Shown here one piece after another: positions 12,633-24,004 of a stretch of 64,000 bases of DNA. Positions within the stretch are counted from its first letter, which is position 1, and every line of letters starts with the position of its first letter. The position numbers and the translations under genes were made by a program. The notes beneath the pieces were generated by a model. That model was not told where the DNA came from. It saw only the letters and a program-made list of their open reading frames with translations, and ran no database searches. Source of the stretch: Perognathus longimembris pacificus (taxonomy: Eukaryota > Chordata > Mammalia > Rodentia > Heteromyidae); contig NC_063171.1 of NCBI RefSeq assembly GCF_023159225.1, forward strand, positions 13,128,326-13,192,325, read 5' to 3'.

Positions 12633-13114
12633 TGTTGGGGTCTCTCTGGGACCACTCTCCCCACTTCTCCAGGGGAGATGCCTGAATGTTGGGGTCTCTA
12701 GGGCCCCTTTCCCCCCATCTCCCAGGGGAATGCCTGATTCCCAAACTGTGATGAATTACGCTAGGTTGAGGAAAAATGCCGAGACTTCCCCCCTCCCCCC
12801 CGTCCCTCATGTGTCTGGAGCGGCGGCGGAGGGAGGCATTGGGGAGACCATTCGGTGGTACATGAGTCTCAGCCTCCCAGAGGGCGGGCAGAAGAATTTA
12901 TTACGGTGACAAAGGTGAAAGGGGAGGGACTTGGGGTGATTAACTGATTGGATGAGCTGGGCTGCCCATCAGGTGATGTCATGTAACTTCCTCTGTGGGC
13001 GGGGATCACAATCCCCCAGGGGCCGACACATGCTCGCCCCAGGGGCTGGGGCTTCTCTTCCTGTTAAAGGCTAAAGCCAGCTGTGGCCTATTGAAGGCAC
13101 AGTTGTCCCCAACA
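12633..13114 (-). repeat. 3' LTR of class II element copy 1
   Basis: 482 bp, TGTTGGGG...CCCCAACA. On the minus strand it contains the family signature 'gacatcacctgatgggca' and an 'ataaat' polyadenylation-like signal. It matches the partner LTR closely except in a block near 12810-12890. Confidence 0.88.
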
Positions 13115-13140
13115 TCTGCTCCTTTTTTTTTCTTTAAATT
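13115..13140 (-). promoter_or_regulatory. Polypurine tract of class II element
   Basis: Read on the minus strand this is A/G-rich (ending aaaggagcaga) and abuts the LTR, the position where plus-strand DNA synthesis is primed in retroelements. Confidence 0.6.
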
Positions 13141-14741
13141 AGTGGGGGATGTTGCAAACATTTGGCATATGTAGGCATAAGGCAAAATGCTGACATAAGA
13201 TATATAAGGGGTAGGTAAAGTGGCCATACATCTGGCTTTGTCCAGAGAAGCTGGTCGTCACACCAAGTGCAGACATTCCTCTTTTGGCAGTGAAGTAGAA
13301 GTAGGCTTAGGCTCTGGCATCTCTGGTAATCCACCAATGGTGATTAGTAAAACATTCCTTCTTTCGTAAACACTGAGGCGAAGGCGCTAAACCTTTGCAC
13401 TTACCTTTTTTTAAAACATTTTTTATCATGAAACATTGAGGTTGTGTGTCAAACCCTCAACTCTTATTTCCTTCTAACAGGGCTCCCTAACAACAGGTTG
13501 AAAGGCAAGGAAGAAACACGGAGCAAAATTACTTTAGTCTTGTGTGACGCTGTGGGGATTATGGCCACGGCAAAGCAATGCGCCATGAGATGCTCAAAAA
13601 AGACAAACATAACCTAGAAAGCAAACAAGGAAAGGAAGCTTGGTTGCCTCCTACCGGCCTCCTGCCGTATGCAGTCAGGCTTTCCATATTCCCATGGAAG
13701 AGCAGAAGAAGTCCAACATGGTCCTTGTTTTCCTGGGGAGAACAAGAAGAGACATTTCTCCAGAGCAGGTGCTCTGGGTTTAGTTTTCCAATCTGGCAAA
13801 ACACATATTCAGTATACCCCATCCCACACTGATTCGGGATGATTTATTTTTTTTTTTGATATTTAACATAAGCATAACTATCTTTAATTAATCCTGGGGC
13901 TACCCCTAATTAAACCTGGGGGCCAGCCCCCCCTTTTGTTTTTTAAAATTATGACACCGGCGGGCACCAGGCAGGTAGTATGGGTGGAGTCCTCTTCTTC
14001 TGTAGCTACTTCCCGCTGAAAGGAGGCAACGTAATCAAGGGTCCCTGGTTTTAACCCCACCTGCAGCTGTACAAAAGCCGCCACTGCTGCCGTGTCTCCA
14101 GAGTCAGGCACTCACCACTCGTGAACCCTAGCGGGGGCGCCGGACCCAGGGCACACGGAGCAGGACTGACCCCAGCCCAAGGCCACTGCCTTTACGCTCC
14201 AGCCTCCGCAACCTGCTCCCAGAGCCTGGCCGCTGGCCGGTGCTCCCCTTGGCCTTGCCGCTCTACTGCCGCTCTTGGGTGCCAGGCCGCCCGCTGTGTT
14301 CTGGCGGCGCTTCTGCTGCACCACGCTCGGTGGCCCCAAAATTTTCACACTAGACACCCGGTGCCGCCCGAAGCTGCGCGGGCCCCAGCGCATGCTGCCA
14401 CTTGTGAACCTGAGCAAGGGGGGCCCCCCGGCTGGTGACTCTGCACCCTGCCACCTGTTCAGGGGGCTCCCCGGCGGTTGGCGGCACCGGCTCTGGGAAC
14501 CGCCTCCGCCTGAGCCGCCTCCATCCCCAGCGCTCCCCTGCTGTATCTCCGCAGGACGTGTGCCTTGCTCCACCTTTCCCAAAGCCATGTCACGGGTCTG
14601 GCAAATCCCCTCAAGCCCATGCCTGCTTTTCTCTATGTGTTTGCCCCCTCTCTGGGTGGGCACTTCCTCCTCTGAAAACCCACACACTTAATCTGTGGGG
14701 TTATTGAACCCCGAAATTCCCGGCCATGCATTCCTGCCTGT
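13141..14741 (-). other. Internal region of class II element, non-coding
   Basis: The longest minus-strand frame (14112-14687, 191 codons) is rich in Gly, Ser, Arg and Pro and resembles no retroviral protein I know; high GC content explains its length. The part near 14500-14690 is alignable by eye to 32160-32340 in copy 2, so this is a shared family leader, not captured host sequence. Confidence 0.6.
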
Positions 14742-14759
14742 GCCCCACATTGGGCGCCA
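14742..14759 (-). promoter_or_regulatory. tRNA-Lys-type primer binding site
   Basis: The minus strand reads TGGCGCCCAATGTGGGGC, three bases inside the 5' LTR. It differs at one base from the tRNA-Lys1,2 site of betaretroviruses as I remember it. Confidence 0.85.
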
Positions 14760-14762
14760 TAA

Positions 14763-15246
14763 TGTCGGGGTCTCTCTGGGACCCCTCTTCCCACTTCTCC
14801 AGGGGAGATGCCTGAATGTTGGGGTCTCTAGGGCCCCTTCCCCCCCCCATCTCCTGGGGGAATGCCTGATTTCCAAACTGTAATGGATTATGCTAGGTTG
14901 AGGAGAAATGTCGAGACCTTCCCCCTCCCCCACCCCCCAACCCTCACTTGTCAGGCGCAGGAAGATAATCCCGAGGAGACAGCTTGAAGGTTGAATGTGT
15001 CTCCGCCGCCCAGAGGGTGAGGAGAAGGATTTATTACGGTGATGGAAGCGGAAGGGAAGGGACTTGGGGTGATTAACTGATTGGATGAGCTGGGCTGACG
15101 ATCAGGTGATGTCATGTAACTTCCTCTGTGGGCGGGGATCACAATCCCCCAAGGGCTGACACGGGCTCGCCCCAGGGGTTGGGGCTTCCATCCTGTTAAA
15201 GGCTAAAGCTAGCTATGGCCTCTTAAAGGCACAGCTGTCCCCAACA
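14763..15246 (-). repeat. 5' LTR of class II element copy 1
   Basis: 484 bp, TGTCGGGG...CCCCAACA. Same family signatures as the partner LTR, but with a different sequence at about 14945-15010. Confidence 0.88.
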
Positions 15247-15252
15247 ATAAAT

Positions 15253-16840
15253 CGTATACATACATGTTTGGTTATATCTAGATATTCATATGTAAACAGA
15301 AAAATTTCTAAGGTTTGCAAATACACTAATATACACAAAAATATATTTACTAAGAAACACATCTTCCTGGTTTTCTTTCTCTTAGTAATATTGATTAATA
15401 TAGAAGATTTAATTTTTCTTTAGGGAAAAGTAAGAATCTTTTGAAGAGCAGAGGATATATGCAATCATACCTATCACATATACATAATCCCTACATGTAA
15501 TAGAAAATGTGATATGATTTACATTTCAACATGTGTGTTATGTTTCCTCAAAATGTAAAAATGTATAAATAGCGATCATTAAAATCTGTTCACTAGTAGA
15601 GCAAAAACATGCTTGTAGTTACTTCTTGGTGTAATAAACTAAGCTTTCTAGGCATTTTGCCAAATAAGTATAATAATGCTGATATGAAACATGATCTCCT
15701 GTGGAATGCTAGCTAAATGCTCATTTATTTACCAAAGCCTCCGGGAGAGGGAAATGCACCTTAGATATATCTCTTTCTGAACTTGTTAAATACTATGAAG
15801 CTATTAGGGAAAATCACCATCACAACACACCTCACTATTTTGGCCTGTGTTTATAGATTCTATTTAGAGGCACTGGGTGACAACATTTGTCAAAATTTTA
15901 ATGGCTTATCAAGTTCCTAGTTAGTAGAGTGCTTTCAAACACCAGCTATCTGTAAGCAGTCCTAAAATCACCCAAAATGATATAGAGTCACACTGACAAC
16001 TGGATAAGCACTACAGCTGCAACTGTTGGAACTCTTTTCACCCTTAATGCTTTCAGCTAAGAAGACAACATGTTTAAAAAGCTCTTCCTATTTCGTTGAG
16101 CCTCTGAGGTACAAAGGGCAGTTAAATTAAACAAGGTTTTAAAGACTGAAGAATGATGGTAACTAGAATTTTATAGAAAATGATAGACCCAACATTGTAT
16201 GTTTCTAACCAAATGACAGAGGGAATAAGAGCCTCAGTATAAATATAAGAATCTGAAGTTTGATCAATGAAAAATCAACATACACATTCACTAAAAGCTT
16301 ATTTCCATAATTTTCACAGCAGAATTACTATAGGGTTACATGTCAATAAAAACTTTTAAATTCTCCAAATAATCATTTACAATTGTACATTGGTTGGTAA
16401 GTAACAATGTGTCTGTATAAAAGGGTGCATTTTTTTGTTGTTGCAATCATATTGCTGATGATTTACTTTTATCTATTTTGACAATAACATATTTGTCAAC
16501 TATTTCCTTTACTTATGTGAAGATCAGGAAAGATATTATCTTCTGAATTACATTATGTTACACTCAATTCAGTATCATTTAGTTGTGATTATCTTAATAT
16601 ATTAGGATAATGGCTTGTTGAAAATATATAATTATCATTAAATGAAAAATCCATGGTAATTTTCTTTTGAAAATGAAAATGTTTTGCATACAAATGATGT
16701 TTGGAAAAATACGTTTTTAAATAAAAATGAAGATATTTCAGACAGGTTTTATTCAGGTTTGATGCTGGGTAAATGACTTATATAAAGAGCTTTTGTCTTT
16801 TTCAATTTTACTGCCTGTGTGTCTCAAGATGGTAAGGATG
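15253..16840. other. AT-rich sequence, nothing recognised
   Basis: No recognisable repeat, exon or RNA gene. Confidence 0.45.
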
Positions 16841-16869
16841 GTATGCTCTCCACCATGTTATTTGATCTA

Positions 16870-16995
16870 TTACTTTGTTTTGCTTCTTTTAGAGAGTGTC
16901 GTATTGTGTAGCCTAAAATAGCCTCAAATTCATGACAGTTCTGCCTCAATCTAACCAGTGATGGAATTGCAGGTCTGAATTAACACACCTGGCCT
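16870..16995 (-). mobile_element. B1/7SL-type SINE, antisense
   Basis: Antisense B1 landmarks in order: 'gtattgtgtagcctaaaata', 'gcctcaaattcatgacagtt', 'ctgcctcaatc', 'gatggaattgcaggtc', 'acacacctggcc'. Confidence 0.7.
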
Positions 16996-17205
16996 TTACT
17001 TGTTATAATGCAAAAAGAAAACTCTCACTACCTGCAGGAACAGTTATATTGAACTTCACCCTTCTAGAACTCTGGACCAAATGGACTGCAATTATTTATT
17101 GATTATCAAAACTATTTGCAATTGTTTAATAATTCAGTCATATTAACTAAAATAGACTAAAATGATCGAGAAAAGCAGACATAAAATATATAAACTCAAA
17201 TTATT

Positions 17206-19265
17206 ATTTTATTATTACTTATTTATTGTCAAAGTGATGCACAGAGGGGTTACAGCTATATATGTTACATTTGTTGTACTGTTTGTTACCTCTTTCCTCA
17301 TTCCCCCCTCCCCCTCCCCCTTTCACTCTCCCCCCCATGAGTTGTTCAGTTGGTTTATACCAAATAGTTTTGCAAGTATTGCTTTTGGAGTCATTTGTCT
17401 TTTTATCCTTTGTCTCTTGATTTTGATATTCCCTTTCACTTTCCTAGTTCTAATACCAGTATATAGTGTATCCAGGGTACTCAGATGAGATATAGTGATA
17501 GTGCGGGTACAACCACAGGAAGGGAATACAAGAGGATCATCAGCAAAAGAAGCTATGGTTTCACATGGCATATTAAAAGAAATTAAAACAGTGATATAAC
17601 AGTCATTTCCATAACATGGAGTTTATTTCACTTAACACCATCTTATGCATTCATATGGGGAAAGCTATAAGGCTCTTGTGATTATCTGCTGTGACTAGCC
17701 TAAACCTGTGCTAATTATTCCTCATGATGGAAACCATAGAATCCATGTTTCTTTGGGTCTGGCTCACTTCTCTTAGTATAATTTTTTCCAAGTCCTTCCG
17801 TTTCCTTACGAATGGGGCAATGTCATTCTTCATGACAAAGGCCTAAAATTCCATTGTGTATATGTACCATATTTTCCTGATCCATCCGTCTACTGAGGGG
17901 TATCTGGGTTGGTTCCAGATTCTAGCTATGACAAATTGTGCTGCGATGAACATTGTTGTGCTGGTGGCTTTAGTGTGTTCTCGTTTGTGGTCTTTTGGGT
18001 AGATGCCCAAAAGTGGGGCTGCTGGGTCATAGGGGAGTTCTATGTTTAGCCTTCTTAGGAATCTCCATACTGCTTGCCAGAGTGGCTGAACCAGTTTACA
18101 TTCCCACCAACAACGAAGTAGGGTTCCTTTTTGGCCACATCCCCTCCAACAGTTGTTATTGTTAGATTTCTTAATAAAGGACATTCTTAGTGGGGTGAGG
18201 TGGAATCTCAATGTTGTTTTGATTTGCTTTTCTTTTATGACCAGTGATGTAGAGCCCTTTTTCATGCCTCTTGGGCATTCTCATTTCCTCATCAGAGAAG
18301 TCTCTTTGTAAGTCTTTAGCCCACTTTTTGATGGGGCTGTTGGTTCTTTGAGGTTTTATTTTGGAGGAATTTAATTTTTTTAGTTCTGCATGTATTTTAG
18401 ATATGAGGCCTTTGTCCATTGTATGGCAGGTAAAGATCTTTTCCCAATCTGTTGGCTTTCTGTTTATCTTAAGAGCTATGTCCTTGGCCCTGCAGAAGCT
18501 CTGCAATTTGATGCCATCTCATTTGTCCAGCCTTTCTTTGATTTATAGCATTTCTGGGCCTTTATTAAGGAAGTTTCGTCCTGTGCCAAGGAGCCCAAGT
18601 GTTTCTCCTACTCCTTGTTGTAGTATTTTCAGGGTATTTGTTTTATTTTGAGGTCTTTGATGCATTTGGAATTGATTTTGGTGCAGGGTGATATATAAGG
18701 ATCTAGTTTTAGTTTGTTGCAGGTGTTGAATTCTTTTTTTTTTTTTTTTTTTTTGACCAGTCCTGGGCCTTGGACTCAGGGCCTGAGCACTGTCCCTGGC
18801 TTCTTTTTGCTCAAGGCTAGCACTCTGCCACTTGAGCCACCGCGCCGCTTCTGGCCGTTTTCTGTATATGTGGTGCTGGGGAATCAAACCTAGGGCCTCG
18901 TGTATGCGAGGCAGGCACTCTTGCCACTAGGCTATATCCCCAGCCTATGGTGTTGAATTCTTAATGAAATAGAGGAAGCAATCCAGAAATTCATATGGAA
19001 CAATAAAAGACCGTGAAGACCAAAAACAATCCTAAGCAGAAAGAACAGTGCTGGAGGAATTACAATACCAAACTTCAAGCTGTATTATAAAGCTATAGTA
19101 ATAAAAAAAATTAAAAAAAAAAAAACCACCTTGGTATTGGCACAGGAACAGGCCTGAAGACCAATGGAACAGAACAGACCCAGTAATGAACCCGCAGAAC
19201 TATGTCTACTTAATCTTTGATAAAGGAGCTAAAAAAGTAAGATGGAAGAAAGACAGCCTCTTTAA
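17206..19265 (-). mobile_element. Twin-primed (5'-inverted) L1 with TSD
   Basis: From 17206 to about 18735 the minus strand reads as the L1 3' UTR followed, going 5', by the ORF2 C-terminal region. The deduced pieces include '[16 protein letters not shown]' and 'RKIWYIYTMEF', with stops and frameshifts. From 18963 to 19265 the plus strand reads as the adjoining more 5' part of ORF2 ('gaggaattacaataccaaac', 'caatggaacagaacagaccc'). Oppositely oriented but adjacent L1 segments are the mark of twin priming. The 10 bp tcaaattatt lies on both sides (17196-17205 and 19266-19275), so this is one insertion. An IDL-Geo sits near the inversion junction. Confidence 0.88.
18736..18948 (-). mobile_element. 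IDL-Geo SINE, antisense, perfect TSD
   Basis: A full dimer with the GC-richer variant ('cgcgccgcttctggccg', 'gcgaggcaggcac'). The 14 bp ggtgttgaattctt repeats at 18722-18735 and 18949-18962. Confidence 0.95.
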
Positions 19266-19275
19266 TCAAATTATT

Positions 19276-20076
19276 TTTAAAGTTTTCAAGAATGTGTTCT
19301 TCAGTCTCATTCACTCCATTGCTTGACTCACCTATGATCTTTTCACCTCTGACCTATCAATATAAGATTATTTCTAAAGAGATAATTTTCATCTATGTCT
19401 GTGTCATTTGAAAATATATACAAACATAAACTAGGATTTATTTGTAATATAATTTCGCAAAAAAAAAAAAAACAATTTGAAATTTTCATGTTGAAAATGT
19501 GGCCCCAGTTGTTAATTTAAATAAGAAACTGAATTGACTTGATAGTAAACAAAGAGTTATTAAAGCCACTATAGGCTGTAGGGATTCTCAATGATCTTTC
19601 TTTTCAAACTCCATAGAAACAATTAGATTTAGATTGAATGATAACATAATTACAGCTTGCAGCCAAATCTGACACTTACCGAGAAGAGAGACAATATTAG
19701 AAATTTTGGGAATTTCTATAAGGTGTCTTATCTATGTATTCATGTTAGTAGTTATGGCAAATAGACTTTCTGATATCTCAGCCAAAATGAAATGCATGTA
19801 TTGTGTACAGCATACATTCTCAATAGCATATCCTTCAATACTCTGTAGCATATCTATCAACACAAATGATATTTCTCCCCCAAATGGGTAACTGATTTTT
19901 ATGAACTGACTTAGAGAATTTCCTCTAAGTTTTATCAGAAAATGTTATTCTTAATACTACATAGACATTAGAAATAGTTCATGTTAGTCCCAGAAAAACA
20001 AGCAAAGTTAATATCTAGTGAATCCTGATTAAATAGAACCAAAGGTTATAAAATTATATAATATGAAAATGATTAT
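19276..20076. other. AT-rich sequence, nothing recognised
   Basis: A frame at 19706-19891 has no recognisable domain. No repeat seen. Confidence 0.45.
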
Positions 20077-20282
20077 GGGGGCTGGGAATATGGCCTAGTG
20101 GCAAGAGTGCTTGCCTTGTATACATGAAGCCCTGGGTTCGATTCCTCAGCACCGCATATATAGAAAATGGCCAGAAGTGGCGCTATGGCTCAAGTGGCAG
20201 AGTGCTAGCAATGAGCAAAACGAAGCCAGGGACAGTGCTCAGGGCCAGAGTCCAAGGCCCAGAACTGGCAAAAAAAAAAAAA
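20077..20282 (+). mobile_element. IDL-Geo SINE
   Basis: Complete plus-strand dimer from 'ggggctgggaatatggccta' to 'cccagaactggc' plus an A tail. Flanking aaaatgat repeats suggest a short or decayed TSD. Confidence 0.93.
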
Positions 20283-20571
20283 ATGATGATAGGAATTTTG
20301 TTGTGGAGGAGATAATCTGCCAAGAATAATGAACAACAAAGTATCAATTTATTGGATAAATCCATAGAGTAATCCAGTTTCAGTTTATTCAGACTGCTTC
20401 AGTCAGTTCTCTAATAGAATATATATATATATATAAGTTTCAAAATGATTTTTTAAAAACTGTGTGCTGTAAATGGATTATTATTTCTAATTTTTGAAAA
20501 TCCTTGCGTTTAAATGTTTTTTACTAGAATATCAATCAATATATCTGCTAAGTATTTACAAGTTTTACACT

Positions 20572-20574
<3 letters not shown>

Positions 20575-20611
<37 letters not shown>
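20575..20611. repeat. (AT)n microsatellite
   Basis: About 18 AT units. A shorter AT run lies at 20419-20436. Confidence 0.9.
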
Positions 20612-20614
<3 letters not shown>

Positions 20615-20697
20615 GAAATGCTATATTATTGACAGATTATATTATTATTAACAATACTAAATGCTATGTATAAAAATTTAACTTCAATCAAAAAGTG

Positions 20698-20790
20698 CAG
20701 GACTGGGATGTAGTTCAGTGGCAAATGGCTTGTCTAGAAAGTGTAACATCTGATGTTTGATCCTCAATGCCAAAAAGCAAAAGACAAAAA
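20698..20790 (+). mobile_element. ID-like SINE monomer
   Basis: 'gactgggatgtagttcagtg', 'gcaaatggcttgtctag' and 'tgtttgatcctcaatgcca' follow the ID order (A box, then B box). It has no Geo half. Confidence 0.7.
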
Positions 20791-21640
20791 TGTACAATTA
20801 GAAACATACAAATCAATTAAAAAGTGCATATGGGGGGGAGGGTTGGAGGGATGAGTGAGAATATTAAAATGAGTGACATTGATCAAAAGGCATTATATTC
20901 ACAAAATGCTTTGTTGACTTTTGACTCTGTACAACTACTTAAAGATAATTAAAAATTGTGCATGTAAAAGTAAACTATTATAATGAATAGTGAGATACAA
21001 GCCATGTATTATTTATTAAAATTAAGTGTTAAATATTATATGATGAGATTGAAAATAATAAGCTTAGACCAGACAAATGTGTACATGAAATTAACCAATA
21101 ATATGTTACATACATCACAATAAATACACCATAACAAAATGCCAGTGACTGGGTGTCTTGAAGAACATGGATTTTAATATCTCACAGGTCTGAAAACTGA
21201 AAAGTCCAAACTTCATTGTTTTGTTGACAGGTGAATGCTTAGTGGAAGGAAGTCAGAGGAGCTAACTCTGTGATACCTGTATGTTCCTCAAAAAAGGGAA
21301 ATTCCACCTTTGTGATCCAATAGGTATTCATTTTTGACTAAAGCTACCCCTAAAAGCTCTCTGCTCAAAACACTAGCGTATTGGGATTTTGATCTCATAA
21401 TCTAAATTTCTGAAACACAGTTCAATCAACAGTAATGCTGAGATACAAACCAAGACATCACGTAAATATACTAGGACTAACTTATTTTTTATTATTATCT
21501 TTATCATTATATTGGGTATAATGACAGAAAATAATTATACTTTCTTTGCCCTACTATGAAATATGTAGAGTATTTAGAACCTTGTTTTACCTATTAGTAG
21601 AATTATTTGAACATCCTTGTTTACATATGTTTGTTGCAAT
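20791..21640. other. AT-rich sequence, nothing recognised
   Basis: No clear element. Confidence 0.4.
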
Positions 21641-21644
21641 ACTA

Positions 21645-21805
21645 CTTAGCTTGGCTGGTGCAATGCACTTGAGATGTGTCTAAAGTTTGGCACTGTCAAT
21701 GGAGAGTTTCATAAGGGGTGGGATCTCTGACTGTTCTGCTTGGGCTGGCTTTGAAGTCTGACCCTTCAGATCGCAGCCTTCTTAGTATGATTTACATACA
21801 TGAGC
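21645..21805 (-). mobile_element. Probable composite SINE, antisense, degraded
   Basis: 'tgggctggctttgaagtctg' and 'cagatcgcagccttcttag' match the antisense 7SL-like head of the composite SINEs. The tRNA-like part is barely recognisable. Confidence 0.4.
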
Positions 21806-21964
21806 CACTTCCACGGACCATAAAACCACTTAATAGTTATATTCTTGTAGAAAAATTAGTAACTATGTTCCCCACAATTTTCTTTCTTTATATTTAAAAC
21901 ATAATATGGTCTCACTTTAATATTTAAATAAATATGATTCAGGTATTATTTTTTCTTGTTCCTT

Positions 21965-21999
<35 letters not shown>

Positions 22000-22470
22000 A
22001 ACGCATACAAGATTGCCTACATATAGAGTATGACTGAAGCTGTTTTGATAAGTAACAGTGACAGTGTAAGCAGGGTAAATGGAATACCTTTTACTATGAC
22101 AGAGTATAGTCAGTAGCCAATGAGAAAAATAACCCAGAGACAATTTGACAATGAAGCATTTTCATGCTTGAAAAAGAATTTAAAGAGGAAAAACAAACAC
22201 TTTAATTGGAAGATAATAGGTTACTTAAGTCCTACTCAGATCCTCCAAATGATTTAAATCCTGAAATGTGTCACTACTATGGGTTAGAAACTGGAGAAAA
22301 AAAATGTGCTTGAGACAAAATACTCATAGAGGATACTTAAAAACTAATAAAAAATGATTTACTTAACAGAGTCCTCCCCCACTCCATCAGGTAATAAATT
22401 AAGAAAAGATAGGTTGTTAACATTTATTATAGAAAGTTTGTAACACTCAATACAATTTCCAAATAATGCC
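21806..22470. other. AT-rich sequence with an (AT)n run at 21967-21998
   Basis: Other than a 16-unit AT microsatellite I see nothing. Confidence 0.5.
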
Positions 22471-22474
22471 AGAC

Positions 22475-22695
22475 TCCAGTGGCTCATACCTAAACTCCTG
22501 TCTACTCAGGAAGCTGAGATCTGGAGGATTGAAACTCAAAGCCAGCCTGAGGCGAAAATTGCTCAAGACTTTATCTCCACCTAAACATCAGAAAGCTAAC
22601 TTGGAGACATGGCTCACAGTATAGAGTGTCAGCCAGAAGCAAGCAAGAGAATGAGGTTTTGAGTTCAAAACTCAGTACTGAAAACAAACAAAAGG
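22475..22695 (+). mobile_element. Composite 7SL + tRNA-like SINE
   Basis: The clearest example of the composite layout. Head: 'agtggctcatacctaaactc', 'ctactcaggaagctgagatc', 'aaagccagcctgag'. Then a tRNA-like segment ('gagacatggctcacagtata', 'gttttgagttcaaaactcag'). Confidence 0.72.
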
Positions 22696-22737
22696 ACCAC
22701 TGAATATAAATTAAAAGTATTTCAAGCAATAAGATGA

Positions 22738-22795
22738 TGGATAGATAGATAGAGTGAAAGATAGATAAGTACAGATAGAGATAGATGTATGTATA
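22738..22795. repeat. GATA-rich microsatellite
   Basis: Imperfect (GATA)n. It grows from the tail of the preceding SINE. Confidence 0.8.
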
Positions 22796-22859
22796 TAATA
22801 TATAATTTATGTGCATGTATAGTTCATATATAATTTATGGATATAATATATAAAAGGCA

Positions 22860-23074
22860 ATGCATAATCATAGAAAAGACTGATTGAAGAAAAATGATGA
22901 TGGAATGCAGAATGAAAGTAATCTCCAAGCCACATTTTTACCTATATCTGTCATTTGGAATGCAATTTGGGTCCAATGAAAATGTGTAGTAAGGTAGGAA
23001 TCATTGTAAATTTTGTTTGGAATAGAAGAAAGTTATGCTGCAAAATATCTTTTTCTTGGGAAGTTTAAAGTAAC
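22860..23074. other. Short unannotated stretch
   Basis: Nothing recognised. Confidence 0.4.
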
Positions 23075-23076
23075 AT

Positions 23077-23300
23077 TGGGGCTGGGAATATGGCCTAGTG
23101 GCAAGAGTGCTTGCCTCATATACATGAAGCCCTGGGTTCGAGTCCTCAGCACCACATATAGAGAAAAGGCCAGAAGTGTCACCATGGCTCAAGTTGGCAG
23201 AGTGCTAGCCTTGAGTAAAAAGAAGCCAGGGACAGTGCTCAGGCCCTGAGTTCAAGCCCCAGGACTGGCAAAATAAAGAAAAAACAGAAAAAAAAAAAAA
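23077..23300 (+). mobile_element. IDL-Geo SINE
   Basis: Plus-strand dimer from 'ggggctgggaatatggccta' to 'cccaggactggc' with a long A-rich tail. Confidence 0.92.
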
Positions 23301-23584
23301 GAAAAAGAATGTGACTGAGTTCATAAATATGCTTTCCTGCTTGATTTTATTTGCAGTTCAGTCAATAGTTTGAATATGAGACATTTCATAAAACAATTCT
23401 GCACTCATATTTTCAGACAAAACTACAACTACAGACTATTATCACATTCCAATATGCCCAGTGTTTCCAATAATCTTTTCTGACACTTGAATCATGAATC
23501 AAAAGTGCATTTTTTTCTTTACTATTAACACTTCATTTCTTAGTTCTGTTTTTTAACTGACCTGTAAAAATGGACCTAAGTTCA

Positions 23585-23892
23585 AAGGTAGGTAGATAGA
23601 TAGATTGATAGATATATAGATAAATAGATAGATGATAAATAGATAGACAGTTAGATGATAGACAAATAGATAGGCAGATATATCTATGATATATATGTAT
23701 AATATAATTTATGTGCATGCATAATTTATATGTTATGAATGTGATATATAAACATATAATGGGTAATGTATAATATATTATACAAATTATAATTGTAATA
23801 ATTGTAATTATAATTGTAAATTATTACAAATTATGTACTATAAAATATATATGAATATTTGAGAGAGAGAGAGAGAGAGACAGACAGAGAAG
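23585..23892. repeat. Compound GATA, AT-rich and (GA)n simple-repeat cluster
   Basis: (GATA)-type repeats run from about 23590 to 23690. They are followed by AT-rich, partly palindromic sequence and a (GA)n run at 23862-23880 that abuts a B1-like SINE. Confidence 0.8.
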
Positions 23893-23995
23893 ATCTTACT
23901 ATGTAGCTAAAGCTGGCCTTGCACTGTCTCAGAATGCTGGGATTATAGTACAAGTATGTACAATCTTATCCAACAATTTTGTTAATACTGGGGTT
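23890..23995 (-). mobile_element. B1/7SL-type SINE, antisense
   Basis: 'gatcttactatgtagctaaa', 'gctggccttgcactgtctca', 'gaatgctgggattatagtac' is the antisense B1 order. Confidence 0.72.
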
Positions 23996-24004
23996 TAAAT
24001 TTAG

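Larger units (their letters stand above)
12633..15246 (-). mobile_element. Compact class II (ERVK-like) LTR element, copy 1
   Basis: Two direct LTRs (12633-13114 and 14763-15246), each TG...CA, flank about 1.65 kb. The flanks ataagt (12627-12632) and ataaat (15247-15252) look like a 6 bp TSD with one change, typical of class II elements. Orientation is minus: a Lys-type primer binding site lies inside the right LTR, and the reverse complement of 13115-13140 is a purine tract next to the left LTR. The internal DNA is GC-rich near the primer site and has no gag, pro, pol or env that I recognise, so the element would depend on proteins made elsewhere. Two more LTR copies and a second internal copy occur at 31.5-34.6 and 50.5 kb. 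Confidence 0.88.

Noticed and set aside
14112..14687. A 191-codon frame in the class II element, the longest in the window
   Set aside because: The composition follows the high GC content, no retroviral or host motif is visible, and the equivalent leader in copy 2 has no matching frame. Treated as non-coding.
17843..18265. A 140-codon minus-strand frame that looks protein-like
   Set aside because: It is the C-terminal part of L1 ORF2 inside the twin-primed L1, broken by stops and frameshifts, not a host gene.
20077..20282. A/B-box-containing sequences that resemble tRNA genes
   Set aside because: They are the ID-like halves of SINEs with a Geo half and A tail, repeated throughout the window. 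No tRNA cloverleaf with an anticodon was apparent.
22738..23690. Regularly spaced GATA repeats considered as a CRISPR-like array
   Set aside because: Simple tetranucleotide microsatellites without unique spacers, in eukaryotic DNA.
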